Source: Thermoplasmata archaeon
Lineage (GTDB): Archaea > Thermoplasmatota > Thermoplasmata > Thermoplasmatales > Thermoplasmataceae
Length of the DNA: 13,633 bases
Direction: 5' to 3'
Assembly: GCA_021827885.1 (NCBI GenBank)
Contig: JAKAUD010000097.1
Coordinates: 1 to 13,633 of the forward strand
Shown here: positions 1-6,149 of the stretch, piece by piece
Layout: each line of letters begins with the position of its first letter
How positions within the stretch are numbered: position 1 is the stretch's first letter
Program-made: the position numbers and the translations under genes
The notes under the pieces: generated by a model
The model's input: the letters and a program-made list of their open reading frames with translations, nothing else
Database searches by the model: none
What the model was told of the DNA's origin: nothing

Positions 1-1
1 A

Positions 2-151
2 TTGCTTGAAGTGTCACATGTATCCAAAAGAGGCGCATCCTTGAGGATAACAATACCTAAGAAAGCTGCCGAAGCACTGGACCTCAGGGAAGGGGAAATC
101 GTGGGATTTTATGAGGACAGTGGAAATATTATCTTGAAAAAGATGAAATAG
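2..151 (+). CDS. AbrB/SpoVT-type DNA-binding protein, 5' end cut by window
   Basis: The reading frame is open from the first bases to a TAG stop and gives about 49 residues of a swapped-hairpin AbrB domain. Visible signature: SKRGASLRITIPKKAAEAL followed by an acidic EGEIVGFYED turn and a basic end. Proteins of this family are small dimeric DNA-binding regulators or antitoxins. The first in-frame codon is TTG, but related copies nearby (the AbrB at 155-315 and the pseudogene at 4803) have a few extra residues before this point and an ATG, so the true start is probably just outside the window. Its stop lies 3 nt from the stop of a convergent second AbrB gene. No toxin gene is visible next to it, so an antitoxin role is not supported here. 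Family assignment is firm; the target is unknown. Confidence 0.85.
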   Translation: MLEVSHVSKRGASLRITIPKKAAEALDLREGEIVGFYEDSGNIILKKMK

Positions 152-154
152 CCT

Positions 155-315
155 TCATTCCAGCTTCGAGATCTTGACGCCGTTATCATCCGTGAATTTC
201 AGGATGTCCCGTCCTCCAGTCCAAGCCTTTTCGCGATCTTCCTTGGTATCGTTATCCTGTATGAAGTCCCTCTTGCAGACACATGAGTTACGTCTATTAT
301 CTTCTCTCCTGCCAT
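155..315 (-). pseudogene. AbrB-family gene broken by a single-base frameshift
   Basis: From ATG at 315 the frame reads MAGEKIIDVTHVSARGTSYR, then an ITIPRK hairpin and LGLEDG, and hits a stop. The next frame continues seamlessly with DILKFTDDNG and KISKLE before TGA. One extra base in the CCC run at 208-210 (GGG on the coding strand) restores a 53-residue AbrB protein. A TATA box 24 bp before the ATG supports this start and a leaderless transcript. A 60-codon open frame that covers the same strand (155-337) carries only the C-terminal piece in the right frame; its N-terminal half is out of frame with the AbrB domain. The break is either real decay or a homopolymer sequencing error. The gene converges on the AbrB gene at 2-151. 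Confidence 0.75.
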
Positions 316-335
316 GCCTGGTCATGGCAAAAGTC

Positions 336-343
336 ATATATAA
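336..343 (-). promoter_or_regulatory. TATA box of the second AbrB gene
   Basis: On the minus strand TTATATATGA lies about 24 bp upstream of the ATG at 315. This is the spacing expected for an archaeal TATA box whose transcript begins at or next to the start codon. No ribosome-binding site precedes that ATG, which fits leaderless initiation. Confidence 0.5.
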
Positions 344-440
344 CAGGTCCCCGAAATAGGAAGGGTTGATAGAAAGGCTCTTTTTCTCACTTTTATTTTC
401 TCCAGAAGACTATACGTAATGTGCTATCTTTATCGGAGTT

Positions 441-647
441 ATGAACAGCAGAGGAGAATCCCTCTTCCTACCCGATGACCTTGCGGTCCAGAGGGCAAGG
501 AAGATGGGATACAATAAGGGATGGAATGACCGCAAGTTCCAGGACTTTAGCATCATTGAGGAGGCGCTAAGGCAGAGCACGAACTTCACAGAGTTCTCGC
601 AGATACTCAGGGAGAAGATCACGGAACTGGAAAGGAACGTGGGATAG
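441..647 (+). CDS. small unknown protein A of a tandem pair
   Basis: This encodes 68 residues, acidic and basic, probably mostly helical, with no membrane segment or signal peptide. I do not recognise the family. A GGAG lies 2 nt before the ATG, which is too close to be ideal. A TATA-like CTATACGTAA about 28 bp upstream would instead allow a leaderless transcript. The stop codon overlaps the GTG start of the next gene (TAGTG), so the two are translationally coupled. An ungapped alignment of residues from YNKGW onward with the next protein gives about 9 identities in 44 positions (Y..G..D....D.. I....A pattern), so the two are likely diverged duplicates that may form a heteromeric complex. Function unknown. 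Confidence 0.6.
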   Translation: MNSRGESLFLPDDLAVQRARKMGYNKGWNDRKFQDFSIIEEALRQSTNFTEFSQILREKITELERNVG

Positions 648-856
648 TGGCTAAGAGGAATCCCTTCACCAAGGAATATTACACCGGCAGGAAGGATCAG
701 TATGATCTGGATTATGCCATCTTCCAGAAGGCAATGGAGGAGACGGAGACAAGGGATGAACTCATAAAGTTCCTCGAGGAAAGATTTGGTTACGTAATAT
801 CGAAAATTGCAGACCAGAACGCGAAGGAGCTTATGGAGGATCTGGAACTAATCTGA
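647..856 (+). CDS. small unknown protein B of a tandem pair
   Basis: This encodes 69 residues starting at a GTG that shares its first base with the upstream stop codon. It is charged and helix-prone, with an N-terminal KRNPFTKEYYTGRKDQ and a helical core (IFQKAMEE, ELIKFLEERFG). It resembles the preceding protein over about 44 residues without gaps, suggesting duplication. I do not recognise a family. Its 3' end overlaps by 9 bp the 3' end of the convergent winged-helix gene. The coupling and equal size of the pair suggest they act together, but no direct evidence of the role exists in the sequence. Confidence 0.6.
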   Translation: MAKRNPFTKEYYTGRKDQYDLDYAIFQKAMEETETRDELIKFLEERFGYVISKIADQNAKELMEDLELI

Positions 857-1129
857 TGTGATCAGTTCTGCCATTTCATTTATTTTTTCCGAGAATTTTT
901 TGCCCTTATCCGTCAGGGATACCATGCTCCTTGCAGGATAGGATGTGTTGTCAATCCTTGTGTTCACCAGCTTCATCTCCTTTGCCTTTTCGATGCTTGA
1001 ATAAAGCTGGTGCACAGGTATGTCCGTTTCCCTGAGTATTGAGGTGAGTGGCTTTTCTCCTTCTCTAGAAAGAAACACAATCAACCTGAGGAATCCGGAT
1101 TGTTTCTCAATGGCCTTGAGGATATCCAT
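848..1129 (-). CDS. winged-helix transcriptional regulator (left copy)
   Basis: A 93-residue winged-helix DNA-binding protein. Helices of the wHTH fall around residues 9-22 and 27-52, followed by the wing NTRIDNTSYPARSMVSLT and a C-terminal helix DKGKKFSEKINEM that probably dimerises. It is paralogous to the regulator at 12671-12967: an ungapped 77-residue alignment gives 33 identities, strongest in LV..RID..SYP...M.SLT. Start is ATG at 1129; no clear ribosome-binding site is present, so it may be leaderless. It is divergent from the adenine methylase gene and could control it and itself from the shared intergenic region. The family is clear, the regulated genes are inferred. Confidence 0.8.
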   Translation of the reverse strand: MDILKAIEKQSGFLRLIVFLSREGEKPLTSILRETDIPVHQLYSSIEKAKEMKLVNTRIDNTSYPARSMVSLTDKGKKFSEKINEMAELITSD

Positions 1130-1176
1130 TCATGTTCATGATGCAGTTGCCCTAATAGTTTTTGATTGTGCAATAC

Positions 1177-1200
1177 GAAATGATATATGTATGAAATGAT
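1177..1200. promoter_or_regulatory. short direct repeat and TATA region before the methylase
   Basis: GAAATGAT occurs twice (1177-1184 and 1193-1200), 16 bp apart, flanking a TATA-like GATATATG in the intergenic region between the divergent winged-helix and methylase genes. The placement fits an operator over the methylase promoter. The repeat is short and could be chance. Confidence 0.3.
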
Positions 1201-1206
1201 TGCTGA

Positions 1207-1974
1207 ATGGACAATCATATGAAATCTCTTTTCAGGTACTACGGCGAGAAATTCAACCAGCTAAAGGACATTCTTGCAATCCTTGGCGATCACCTTGATT
1301 CGTTTGATTTAATTGTGGACGTGTTCGGCGGTTCGGGAAAGGTGCTGTTAAACGTACCAGACGAATGGGGGAAGCTGAAGATGTACAATGACCTGGACGA
1401 CGACCTTTATGCCACATTCAAGGTGTTGCAGGATTCGTCCAAGCGAAAAAGGCTAGAGGAGAAGCTGAGACTTGCATTCCTGCACGAAAGAGCATTCACA
1501 GAGATGAAAAACAGGAAGTACCCCGGTGATATAGATACAGCTTTCAAGCTGATCTACCTTCAGACACACTCCTTTATGGGAGACGGCGTTACATTTGGCC
1601 GGAGGTTCAAGGGGCGCACAAGAGTGTCAAGGTTCACAATTGAGAACTTTGTTTATGTGAAAGACTGGACCATCGAACATAAAGACTTCAGGGAAATCAT
1701 GCATATTTACGCGAAGCCGAGGGTACTGTTTTACCTGGGCCCTCCAGATCTGTCATCCGGAAAGAAGTACAGGCACAGTTTCACAGTCGAAGACCTGAAA
1801 GACCTAACGGGGTTGCTGAGTAATCATCCCGGATCCTATCTCCTCAATCTTTCACTCTTTGACCGGGGAATGGAAGATATATTTGGCAAGCCATATAAAG
1901 TGATTGATTATTCTAACCCGCTGAATGAGAGAAAGATTTGGCAGTGTGGGTACTGGTGGAAATTTAAAATCTAA
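1207..1974 (+). CDS. D12-class DNA adenine methyltransferase with altered catalytic motif
   Basis: A 255-residue Dam-like (MTase_D12) N6-adenine methyltransferase. Visible parts: N-terminal LFRYYGEKF, SAM-binding motif I VDVFGGSGK (37-45), YNDLDDDLY (60-68), helical target-recognition region with GDGVTFGRRFKGR, and the motif IV region FYLGPPDL at 175-182. In the family motif IV is DPPY. Here the catalytic Asp is Gly and the Tyr is Asp, each explained by one base change (GAC to GGC, TAT to GAT), so activity is doubtful. The rest is full length and intact (LLNLSLFDRGMEDIFG, CGYWWKF end). ATG at 1207 is used here, but MKSLFRYYG from the ATG at 1219 fits the family N-terminus better. The 3' end overlaps by 11 bp the convergent ABC ATPase gene. 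No cognate endonuclease is adjacent, so this would be an orphan methylase or a DNA-binding relic. Confidence 0.85.
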   Translation: MDNHMKSLFRYYGEKFNQLKDILAILGDHLDSFDLIVDVFGGSGKVLLNVPDEWGKLKMYNDLDDDLYATFKVLQDSSKRKRLEEKLRLAFLHERAFTEMKNRKYPGDIDTAFKLIYLQTHSFMGDGVTFGRRFKGRTRVSRFTIENFVYVKDWTIEHKDFREIMHIYAKPRVLFYLGPPDLSSGKKYRHSFTVEDLKDLTGLLSNHPGSYLLNLSLFDRGMEDIFGKPYKVIDYSNPLNERKIWQCGYWWKFKI

Positions 1975-3709
1975 AACCTAGCAAACTTCCTTCGGGTGAG
2001 GCATCTTTGAGCTCCAATCTCACAAAATCATAGAAGGTGAATTCCTCATTGAATTCATTGTAAGGAACATCGTCAGAATTCAACATACAGATGTACTGAT
2101 AATTGTTCCTCTTTGATTCCTCCCATGCGAGTTCCAATGCTTTTGCTTTTTGACGTTCATCTACTGGGTCAAACATAATACTATCGTGAATCAGAAAGCC
2201 CGGCGAGTTCTCTTTTCTGGCCCAGATATTAGATATTACTAGGTCGTAACAGAATATCTTCATATTATTTATGCCCGAGCTCCCTGACCTTTCGATGTCT
2301 ACTTTAAGTTCAAGTCCTTTATTTGTGAATCCAATGTTTAGAACGCCATTTACTTCGTACAGTGAGTGCGAAAACTCATCATACTTTAATATTGCATATT
2401 TACGCTTTGCTTCTCGTGCCTCTAAGTCAAGGTTAGCTTCGTGAACTAAAATCTCCAGATCTTTTGTTAGTTCTCGCTTACCTTCATCGAACTTCTTCAT
2501 ATTCATAATACGGTTCTTTGTATTTTCCAGCTCCCCAAGTGTTCTTTGATGAAGTCTTATTAGTTCCTCATACTCATCCTGGGACTTATGACTATGAATC
2601 AACGAATTCAGTTCTGCTCTTTTATTGGTGTTATCTTCAATTTGCAATTCCAGCTTTCTTATCTCGTCCTGAAGTCGATTTATTTCGGTTCTAAGAAAAT
2701 CCCTTCTATTCCTGACTATAAGCTTGTTGAATTCCTTAACATCTTCAAGCCTTTTTTTAATTAGACTTGGGAGATCGATTTCTGCTTCCTTATACAGTTT
2801 TAAGACTAGAACTGGATCTACATCCTCTTCTTCGAGCAGATTCCGCTCATAGGCTTGGGTTAGCAGTTCATATTCTTTTTTAGAGTTAAGGGCTATGTGT
2901 ATGACCTCTGTAAAGGAGTTGGATCGTTTTACAAACTCATCATATTGCGGTAGAGGTTTGTAACTTTTCAACCCAGACTCCTCTTTTGATGCTCTGTCTT
3001 CCAATCTAATTCTTTCAGAGTCCAGTTCACTAATTACTCCTAAGATGTTAGACAGCATTCCTGAACGAGCTTCTCTCTTAATTTGTGTCAATACCTTTTC
3101 TCTGTCTTTCAAAATGTGGATTTTTCTTGAGAATTCCCACGCTAAACCCAGAAGAAATGAATTATTAATTTGGATATCATAGGGATTTTGTTTGTTTGAC
3201 TGTCTGAATGGATCGGTATAACCGCCCCGACTACCGTTCCTTCGCGAAAAATAGTTGATAAGGCTAGGATAGGATGGAGTGTAGCTTTCTTCGTTCTCTG
3301 CATCTAATCCAAAGTGATAGTAACCCAATATGTCAGTCCACTGTCGCGGTGACATTTCAAATTTTCCGTTTGCTTCATACTTCTCCAAAGTCGTGTGGAA
3401 TTCTCCTCCACCGCCTGTAATCATTATCTTCTTTGGGTCAGATATGGCGCGAGAAACTGTTACCTTGTTCTTACCTAAGTCCAATGTCATATTGAAAGAC
3501 CAATTCCTTAGTTTATCTGCGGGAAGCCTTTCTGTCAGGTTCTTGCCCAGCAGAAAGTGAATGACATCTATTAATGTAGACTTACCCAGTCCATTTCTAG
3601 AGTCCTTATCACTAGATCGTTCTGTTCTAGTCGCAAGTACAACATTAAATCCGGGGGAGAATTCCACTTTCCGGAATTGAGGCTGGTTTGATTTGATTGA
3701 ATATATCAC
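1964..3709 (-). CDS. ABC-3C system SMC-like ATPase with DUF2326 domain
   Basis: A 581-residue ATPase of the RecN/SMC type found in ABC-three-component conflict systems (C-terminal DUF2326). The N-terminal half shows IKSNQPQFRKVEF, then Walker A NGLGKST at 39-45. A long charged coiled-coil region spans about 210-440. The C-terminal Walker B region is FLIHDS at 505-510 followed by FDPVDERQ, which is the family signature. I chose GTG at 3709: it overlaps the upstream stop as GTGA, has a strong GGAGGTGA site 7 nt before it, and gives the family's usual N-terminus. A frame extending up to 3832 adds 41 residues that only shadow the upstream gene. In known ABC-3C models the ATPase senses a trigger (nucleic acid or chromatin state) and releases or activates the effector. 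It is the third gene of a tightly overlapping operon. Confidence 0.9.
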   Translation of the reverse strand: MIYSIKSNQPQFRKVEFSPGFNVVLATRTERSSDKDSRNGLGKSTLIDVIHFLLGKNLTERLPADKLRNWSFNMTLDLGKNKVTVSRAISDPKKIMITGGGGEFHTTLEKYEANGKFEMSPRQWTDILGYYHFGLDAENEESYTPSYPSLINYFSRRNGSRGGYTDPFRQSNKQNPYDIQINNSFLLGLAWEFSRKIHILKDREKVLTQIKREARSGMLSNILGVISELDSERIRLEDRASKEESGLKSYKPLPQYDEFVKRSNSFTEVIHIALNSKKEYELLTQAYERNLLEEEDVDPVLVLKLYKEAEIDLPSLIKKRLEDVKEFNKLIVRNRRDFLRTEINRLQDEIRKLELQIEDNTNKRAELNSLIHSHKSQDEYEELIRLHQRTLGELENTKNRIMNMKKFDEGKRELTKDLEILVHEANLDLEAREAKRKYAILKYDEFSHSLYEVNGVLNIGFTNKGLELKVDIERSGSSGINNMKIFCYDLVISNIWARKENSPGFLIHDSIMFDPVDERQKAKALELAWEESKRNNYQYICMLNSDDVPYNEFNEEFTFYDFVRLELKDASPEGSLLGFRF

Positions 3710-3933
3710 CGTTTTTTCACCTCCAAGATGCCATCTTTTAATTCGATGATTGCAAGTAGAAAAAGCAAATCTAAAGTTAATGTAAATTTTTGAAAATTTT
3801 TCAAATATGGATCCATTTTTACTTCTTCCCATAGAACACCTACAGATTTTGGATTTTTTAATTTATGAACAAGCAAGCCACCAGCCCATATCAGAGAGGA
3901 AGCTGTCTTGGTATGTTTAGTCGGGAGTATCAT
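3706..3933 (-). CDS. ABC-3C system middle component 6-like protein
   Basis: A 75-residue protein beginning MILPTKHTKTASSLIWAGG and ending with LDLLFLLAIIELKDG. This is the pattern I associate with ABC-3C middle component 6: an initial LP.KH motif, a KNPKSVGVLWEEV helix, and a C-terminal winged-helix-like LDLLF.LG.IEL.DG segment. It overlaps the HNH gene upstream by 4 nt (ATGA) and the ATPase gene downstream by 4 nt (GTGA), so all three are translationally coupled. The middle component is thought to link the ATPase to the effector. The identification rests on remembered family features plus the exact gene order effector, middle component, ATPase. Confidence 0.85.
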   Translation of the reverse strand: MILPTKHTKTASSLIWAGGLLVHKLKNPKSVGVLWEEVKMDPYLKNFQKFTLTLDLLFLLAIIELKDGILEVKKR

Positions 3934-4685
3934 TTCTCAAATACCTCGCAGCTCTCAAAGAAGTACACGAGAACTGACAGACCCCCCGCCATGTATAATA
4001 GGTTTCCATAGTTGCCGTTAATTGCATACGAATAGAGTGCATAGAAAAGCTTATCTTCTCTGAGACCCATCTTATATAAATCATTATATTCCTGAATAAA
4101 GCCGTTCCTTAATCTCCTTCCAAAATCCAGGTCTGGGTGAATGGCAATATAATCCTTTACTTGTTTGACCTGAACTAGTCCTCTCGTAATCAGGTTTCTG
4201 ACGTCTTTGCTCAGTTGGTTTTTGGAAATTTTTTTATCTATAGCAAGTAAGTCAAGATTGTCTTTTTTCAAATAGGCTTCATCGTTTACTAAGAATTCAA
4301 CAATAACTTTTAGCTCCGCGAAAGTCACTTTAGAACCTTCTATTGCTAATTTTTCATTTACCCAATTAATGTGGTCACGTTTGATTTTCTTCAAATATTC
4401 AACCGTGTAATATATTGGATCACCATCGATTTTATTGTGATCCGTTGGGCATAACAAAATTAAATTTTCACTAGAATTTCTCTCAGTATCAGTCATATTT
4501 GGATTGTATCTAGCTGAGCCAGAATTCAACCCAGCAATATGTGCAATCACGAAAAAAGTGGCACCTTTACCATCGTTTCCGTCGGGATTGTAAACCATCA
4601 CCTTACACATAGCACATCTTCCTCCGCTACTTAGATAGAGGGTATGTTCCACTGGCCTGCTCAGGTACCTATTATTTTTAGACAC
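3930..4685 (-). CDS. HNH endonuclease effector of the ABC-3C system
   Basis: A 251-residue protein with an N-terminal HNH nuclease. Visible residues are the zinc pair C24-x2-C27, AHI with H49, SSEN with N74, LLC at 77-79, and H83 followed by KIDG. The middle (about 120-185) looks like a small helical or winged-helix linker. The C-terminal part (about 190-251, RNGFIQEYNDLYK and a closing YFFESCEVFEK) matches the style of ABC-3C C-terminal domains that tether effectors to the other two components. Start is GTG at 4683-4685 with an AT-rich TATA box about 34 bp upstream. As first gene of the operon it would be the toxic DNase of the system, cutting DNA upon triggering. The nuclease fold is certain; the trigger is unknown. 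Confidence 0.88.
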   Translation of the reverse strand: MSKNNRYLSRPVEHTLYLSSGGRCAMCKVMVYNPDGNDGKGATFFVIAHIAGLNSGSARYNPNMTDTERNSSENLILLCPTDHNKIDGDPIYYTVEYLKKIKRDHINWVNEKLAIEGSKVTFAELKVIVEFLVNDEAYLKKDNLDLLAIDKKISKNQLSKDVRNLITRGLVQVKQVKDYIAIHPDLDFGRRLRNGFIQEYNDLYKMGLREDKLFYALYSYAINGNYGNLLYMAGGLSVLVYFFESCEVFEK

Positions 4686-4714
4686 GTGCTATCCAATTCT
4701 CTCACGCAAGTTAG

Positions 4715-4723
4715 TATTTAAAT
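4715..4723 (-). promoter_or_regulatory. TATA box of the ABC-3C operon
   Basis: ATTTAAATA on the minus strand, centred about 34 bp before the GTG of the HNH effector, sits in an AT-rich tract. A transcript starting about 25 bp downstream would have a leader of only a few bases, and no ribosome-binding site is present. Confidence 0.45.
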
Positions 4724-4802
4724 TTTATTATAGCTATCTGCTAATAATTCTCTAGCTCACAAAACATATTAACTTTTTAATCTAGTTCAACAATGCCAAT
4801 TA

Positions 4803-4934
4803 ATGCAGCAATTGGTAGATGTTACACATCTCTCAAAAAGTGGTTAATCGCTAAGAATGACGACCCCAAAGAAAGCCCGGGCGAAACTTGAAGTTCGGAA
4901 AGAGGATAATATCGAATTTCATGAGGAATATTAA
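4803..4934 (+). pseudogene. AbrB-family pseudogene with in-frame stop
   Basis: Starting at ATG 4803 the frame reads MQQLVDVTHLSKSG, a TAA stop at 4845-4847, then SLRMTTPKKARAKLEVRKED and IEFHEEY before a terminal TAA. Aligned with the AbrB gene at the window start it gives 18 identities in 40 positions without gaps, and the stop replaces the Ala of SKRGA. The highly conserved TIPKK reads TTPKK and the C-terminal tail is shorter. It is a dead relative of that gene and part of a decayed copy of the left flank. Confidence 0.8.
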
Positions 4935-4938
4935 ATAG

Positions 4939-4978
4939 TCAAATTCCTGCTTTTAGTTTTTCAGTCCGTTGTCGCCAG
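4939..4978 (-). pseudogene. probable remnant of an AbrB C-terminal tail
   Basis: On the minus strand, about 36 positions align to the last part of the frameshifted AbrB gene at 155-315 with roughly 25 matches. In protein terms TGDNGLKN matches TDDNGVKI, with stops and a shifted end. The remnant sits 4 nt beyond the stop of the neighbouring AbrB pseudogene and converges on it, just as the AbrB pair at 2-315 does. The match alone is short; the position makes it credible. Confidence 0.4.
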
Positions 4979-5103
4979 TGGACAATCACCATGGAACTCA
5001 CCTCTTAAATCTGTCGATGACGGATTCTGAAATGTTTGGGATATTTGGAGAGCCAAACGTGGTTACAGAACAGCAAAGGCCTACGATGGTTTATGATTCA
5101 TAG
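4978..5103 (+). pseudogene. C-terminal remnant of a D12 adenine methyltransferase
   Basis: The frame gives NHHGTHLLNLSMTDSEMFG, then IFGEPNVV and a TAG stop. Aligned with residues 204-238 of the methylase at 1207-1974 (SNHPGSYLLNLSLFDRGM, IFGKPYKV) it has 16 identities in 35 positions without gaps. The N-terminal four fifths and the last CGYWWKF part are missing. It follows the AbrB remnants in the same order as the left flank, so it belongs to a decayed, internally deleted duplicate. It should not be read as a functional gene. Confidence 0.7.
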
Positions 5104-5146
5104 ATAGAGAATACTGAAGGCTTTGCCGTTAAGCAAATTTAATATT

Positions 5147-5166
5147 CCTATAATTTATGATATAGG
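5147..5166. repeat. inverted repeat upstream of the EVE-like/HNH gene
   Basis: CCTATA and TATAGG form perfect 6-bp arms around an 8-bp AT-rich spacer, 31-50 bp before the start codon at 5197. It could be an operator near the promoter; an AT-rich TTTAATATT lies just before it. The arms are short. Confidence 0.35.
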
Positions 5167-5196
5167 CAAGCATTATTCAAAGAAGAGGGAATGTAT

Positions 5197-6066
5197 ATGA
5201 GTAAAGCTATTTTACACCATGTTTCATTGAATTGGCTGAAATTCATTGAATCTGAGGAATTAAATGGAGAGATCAATTTCTGGACTAAACCTAAGAATAT
5301 AAGTCCTAAAACGGGAGAGTTATTCTTCGTAAAGGAACGAAACAAAGTACTAGGATGTGGAGAGGTAGTTAGGACGGAGCAGTTAACTCTTTTCGAAGCT
5401 TGGTCTTCATATGGGTTTAGAAACGGTTGCCAGTCACTTGATGCTTTCATCAAGGAGATTAAGACCAGCAGAATACCCTATGTGACTATTTCCGAGGAGA
5501 CAGTGGTCCTTTGTATAATACTCAAGGACTTTCTTGTTTTCGATCCAATTCCTTTCGATCAGGTAGGACTAAAACCAATACGGAACTTTGAGTATCTGGA
5601 CGATACACAGATAAAAATAATACAGAAACAGATTGTTTCCAATTCAGAGAAAAATGGGGCGGAAAAGAACCGTATCCACAAGAGTGCAAAACTTTCAGAA
5701 CATTTGGTCAAATCACGGCTATTTCAGCAATATTTTAGGAATCAAGTTTTAGACTTGTTTTCCCACAAATGTATTATCTGTGGGTGCGATATGGACGACC
5801 TTCTGGAGGCTGCCCATATAATTGAAGTACATAACGATCTTGAAAATGCTGCAGATTTAAATAATGGTCTCTGCTTTTGCAGGAATCACCACAAGATGTT
5901 TGACAGCAGGATTCTTGTAATAACTCAAGAATTAAGAGTCAAGATGAATTGGAAAGCTGGTAGAAACTCAATCTTTCAGGAGAACGAATCTGAACGTTTT
6001 GACGGTAAGTTTTTAGATGTTATTCGAGATGAGTCAAAAATTATATCTCTCAACGTAATAAAATAA
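5197..6066 (+). CDS. HNH endonuclease with PUA/EVE-like N-terminal domain
   Basis: A 289-residue two-domain protein. Residues about 8-125 resemble the PUA-superfamily (EVE/ASCH-like) module found before HNH nucleases: W30, KTGELFFVKE, VLGCGEV, and the typical FEAWSSYGFRNGCQSLDAF. Such modules are known or predicted to read modified bases. The C-terminal HNH domain has C192-x2-C195, AAHI with H207, ADLNNGLCFC (220-228) and HHKMFD (231-236), so the zinc and catalytic residues look complete. ATG at 5197 has a GAGGG site 7 nt upstream; an in-frame ATG at 5191 is too close to it. It is followed after 83 bp by the DndC-like gene on the same strand. A modification-dependent restriction nuclease is the best reading; which modification is unknown. 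Confidence 0.85.
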   Translation: MSKAILHHVSLNWLKFIESEELNGEINFWTKPKNISPKTGELFFVKERNKVLGCGEVVRTEQLTLFEAWSSYGFRNGCQSLDAFIKEIKTSRIPYVTISEETVVLCIILKDFLVFDPIPFDQVGLKPIRNFEYLDDTQIKIIQKQIVSNSEKNGAEKNRIHKSAKLSEHLVKSRLFQQYFRNQVLDLFSHKCIICGCDMDDLLEAAHIIEVHNDLENAADLNNGLCFCRNHHKMFDSRILVITQELRVKMNWKAGRNSIFQENESERFDGKFLDVIRDESKIISLNVIK

Positions 6067-6119
6067 TCTAGCTTTAATGCGCTTGCTTATAATTTGTAGT
6101 TCACCCTGCACTAAATACA

Positions 6120-6131
6120 TTTATTAATATA
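6120..6131 (+). promoter_or_regulatory. TATA box of the DndC-like gene
   Basis: TTTATTAATATA is centred about 25 bp upstream of the GTG at 6150, and no ribosome-binding site lies between. This is the arrangement of a leaderless archaeal gene, so the DndC-like gene probably has its own promoter rather than depending on the HNH gene upstream. Confidence 0.55.
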
Positions 6132-6149
6132 TTCCTGTTTAGGCTTTGC

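Noticed and set aside
155..337. 60-codon minus-strand ORF as an independent small gene
   Set aside because: Only its C-terminal part is meaningful; the N-terminal part is out of frame with a clear AbrB domain, so it is a frameshifted AbrB gene.
3710..3832. Extra 41 N-terminal residues on the ABC ATPase
   Set aside because: They lie inside the middle-component gene in another frame, are not family-like, and a GTG with a strong ribosome-binding site lies at 3709.
5000..5100. A plus-strand frame reading WRAKRGYRTAKAYDG that looks like a transposase or integrase piece
   Set aside because: The overlapping frame aligns gap-free with the adenine methylase tail (16/35), which explains the stretch better.
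5148..5453. 101-codon minus-strand ORF
   Set aside because: It is antisense to the well-supported EVE-like/HNH gene and has shadow-like composition.
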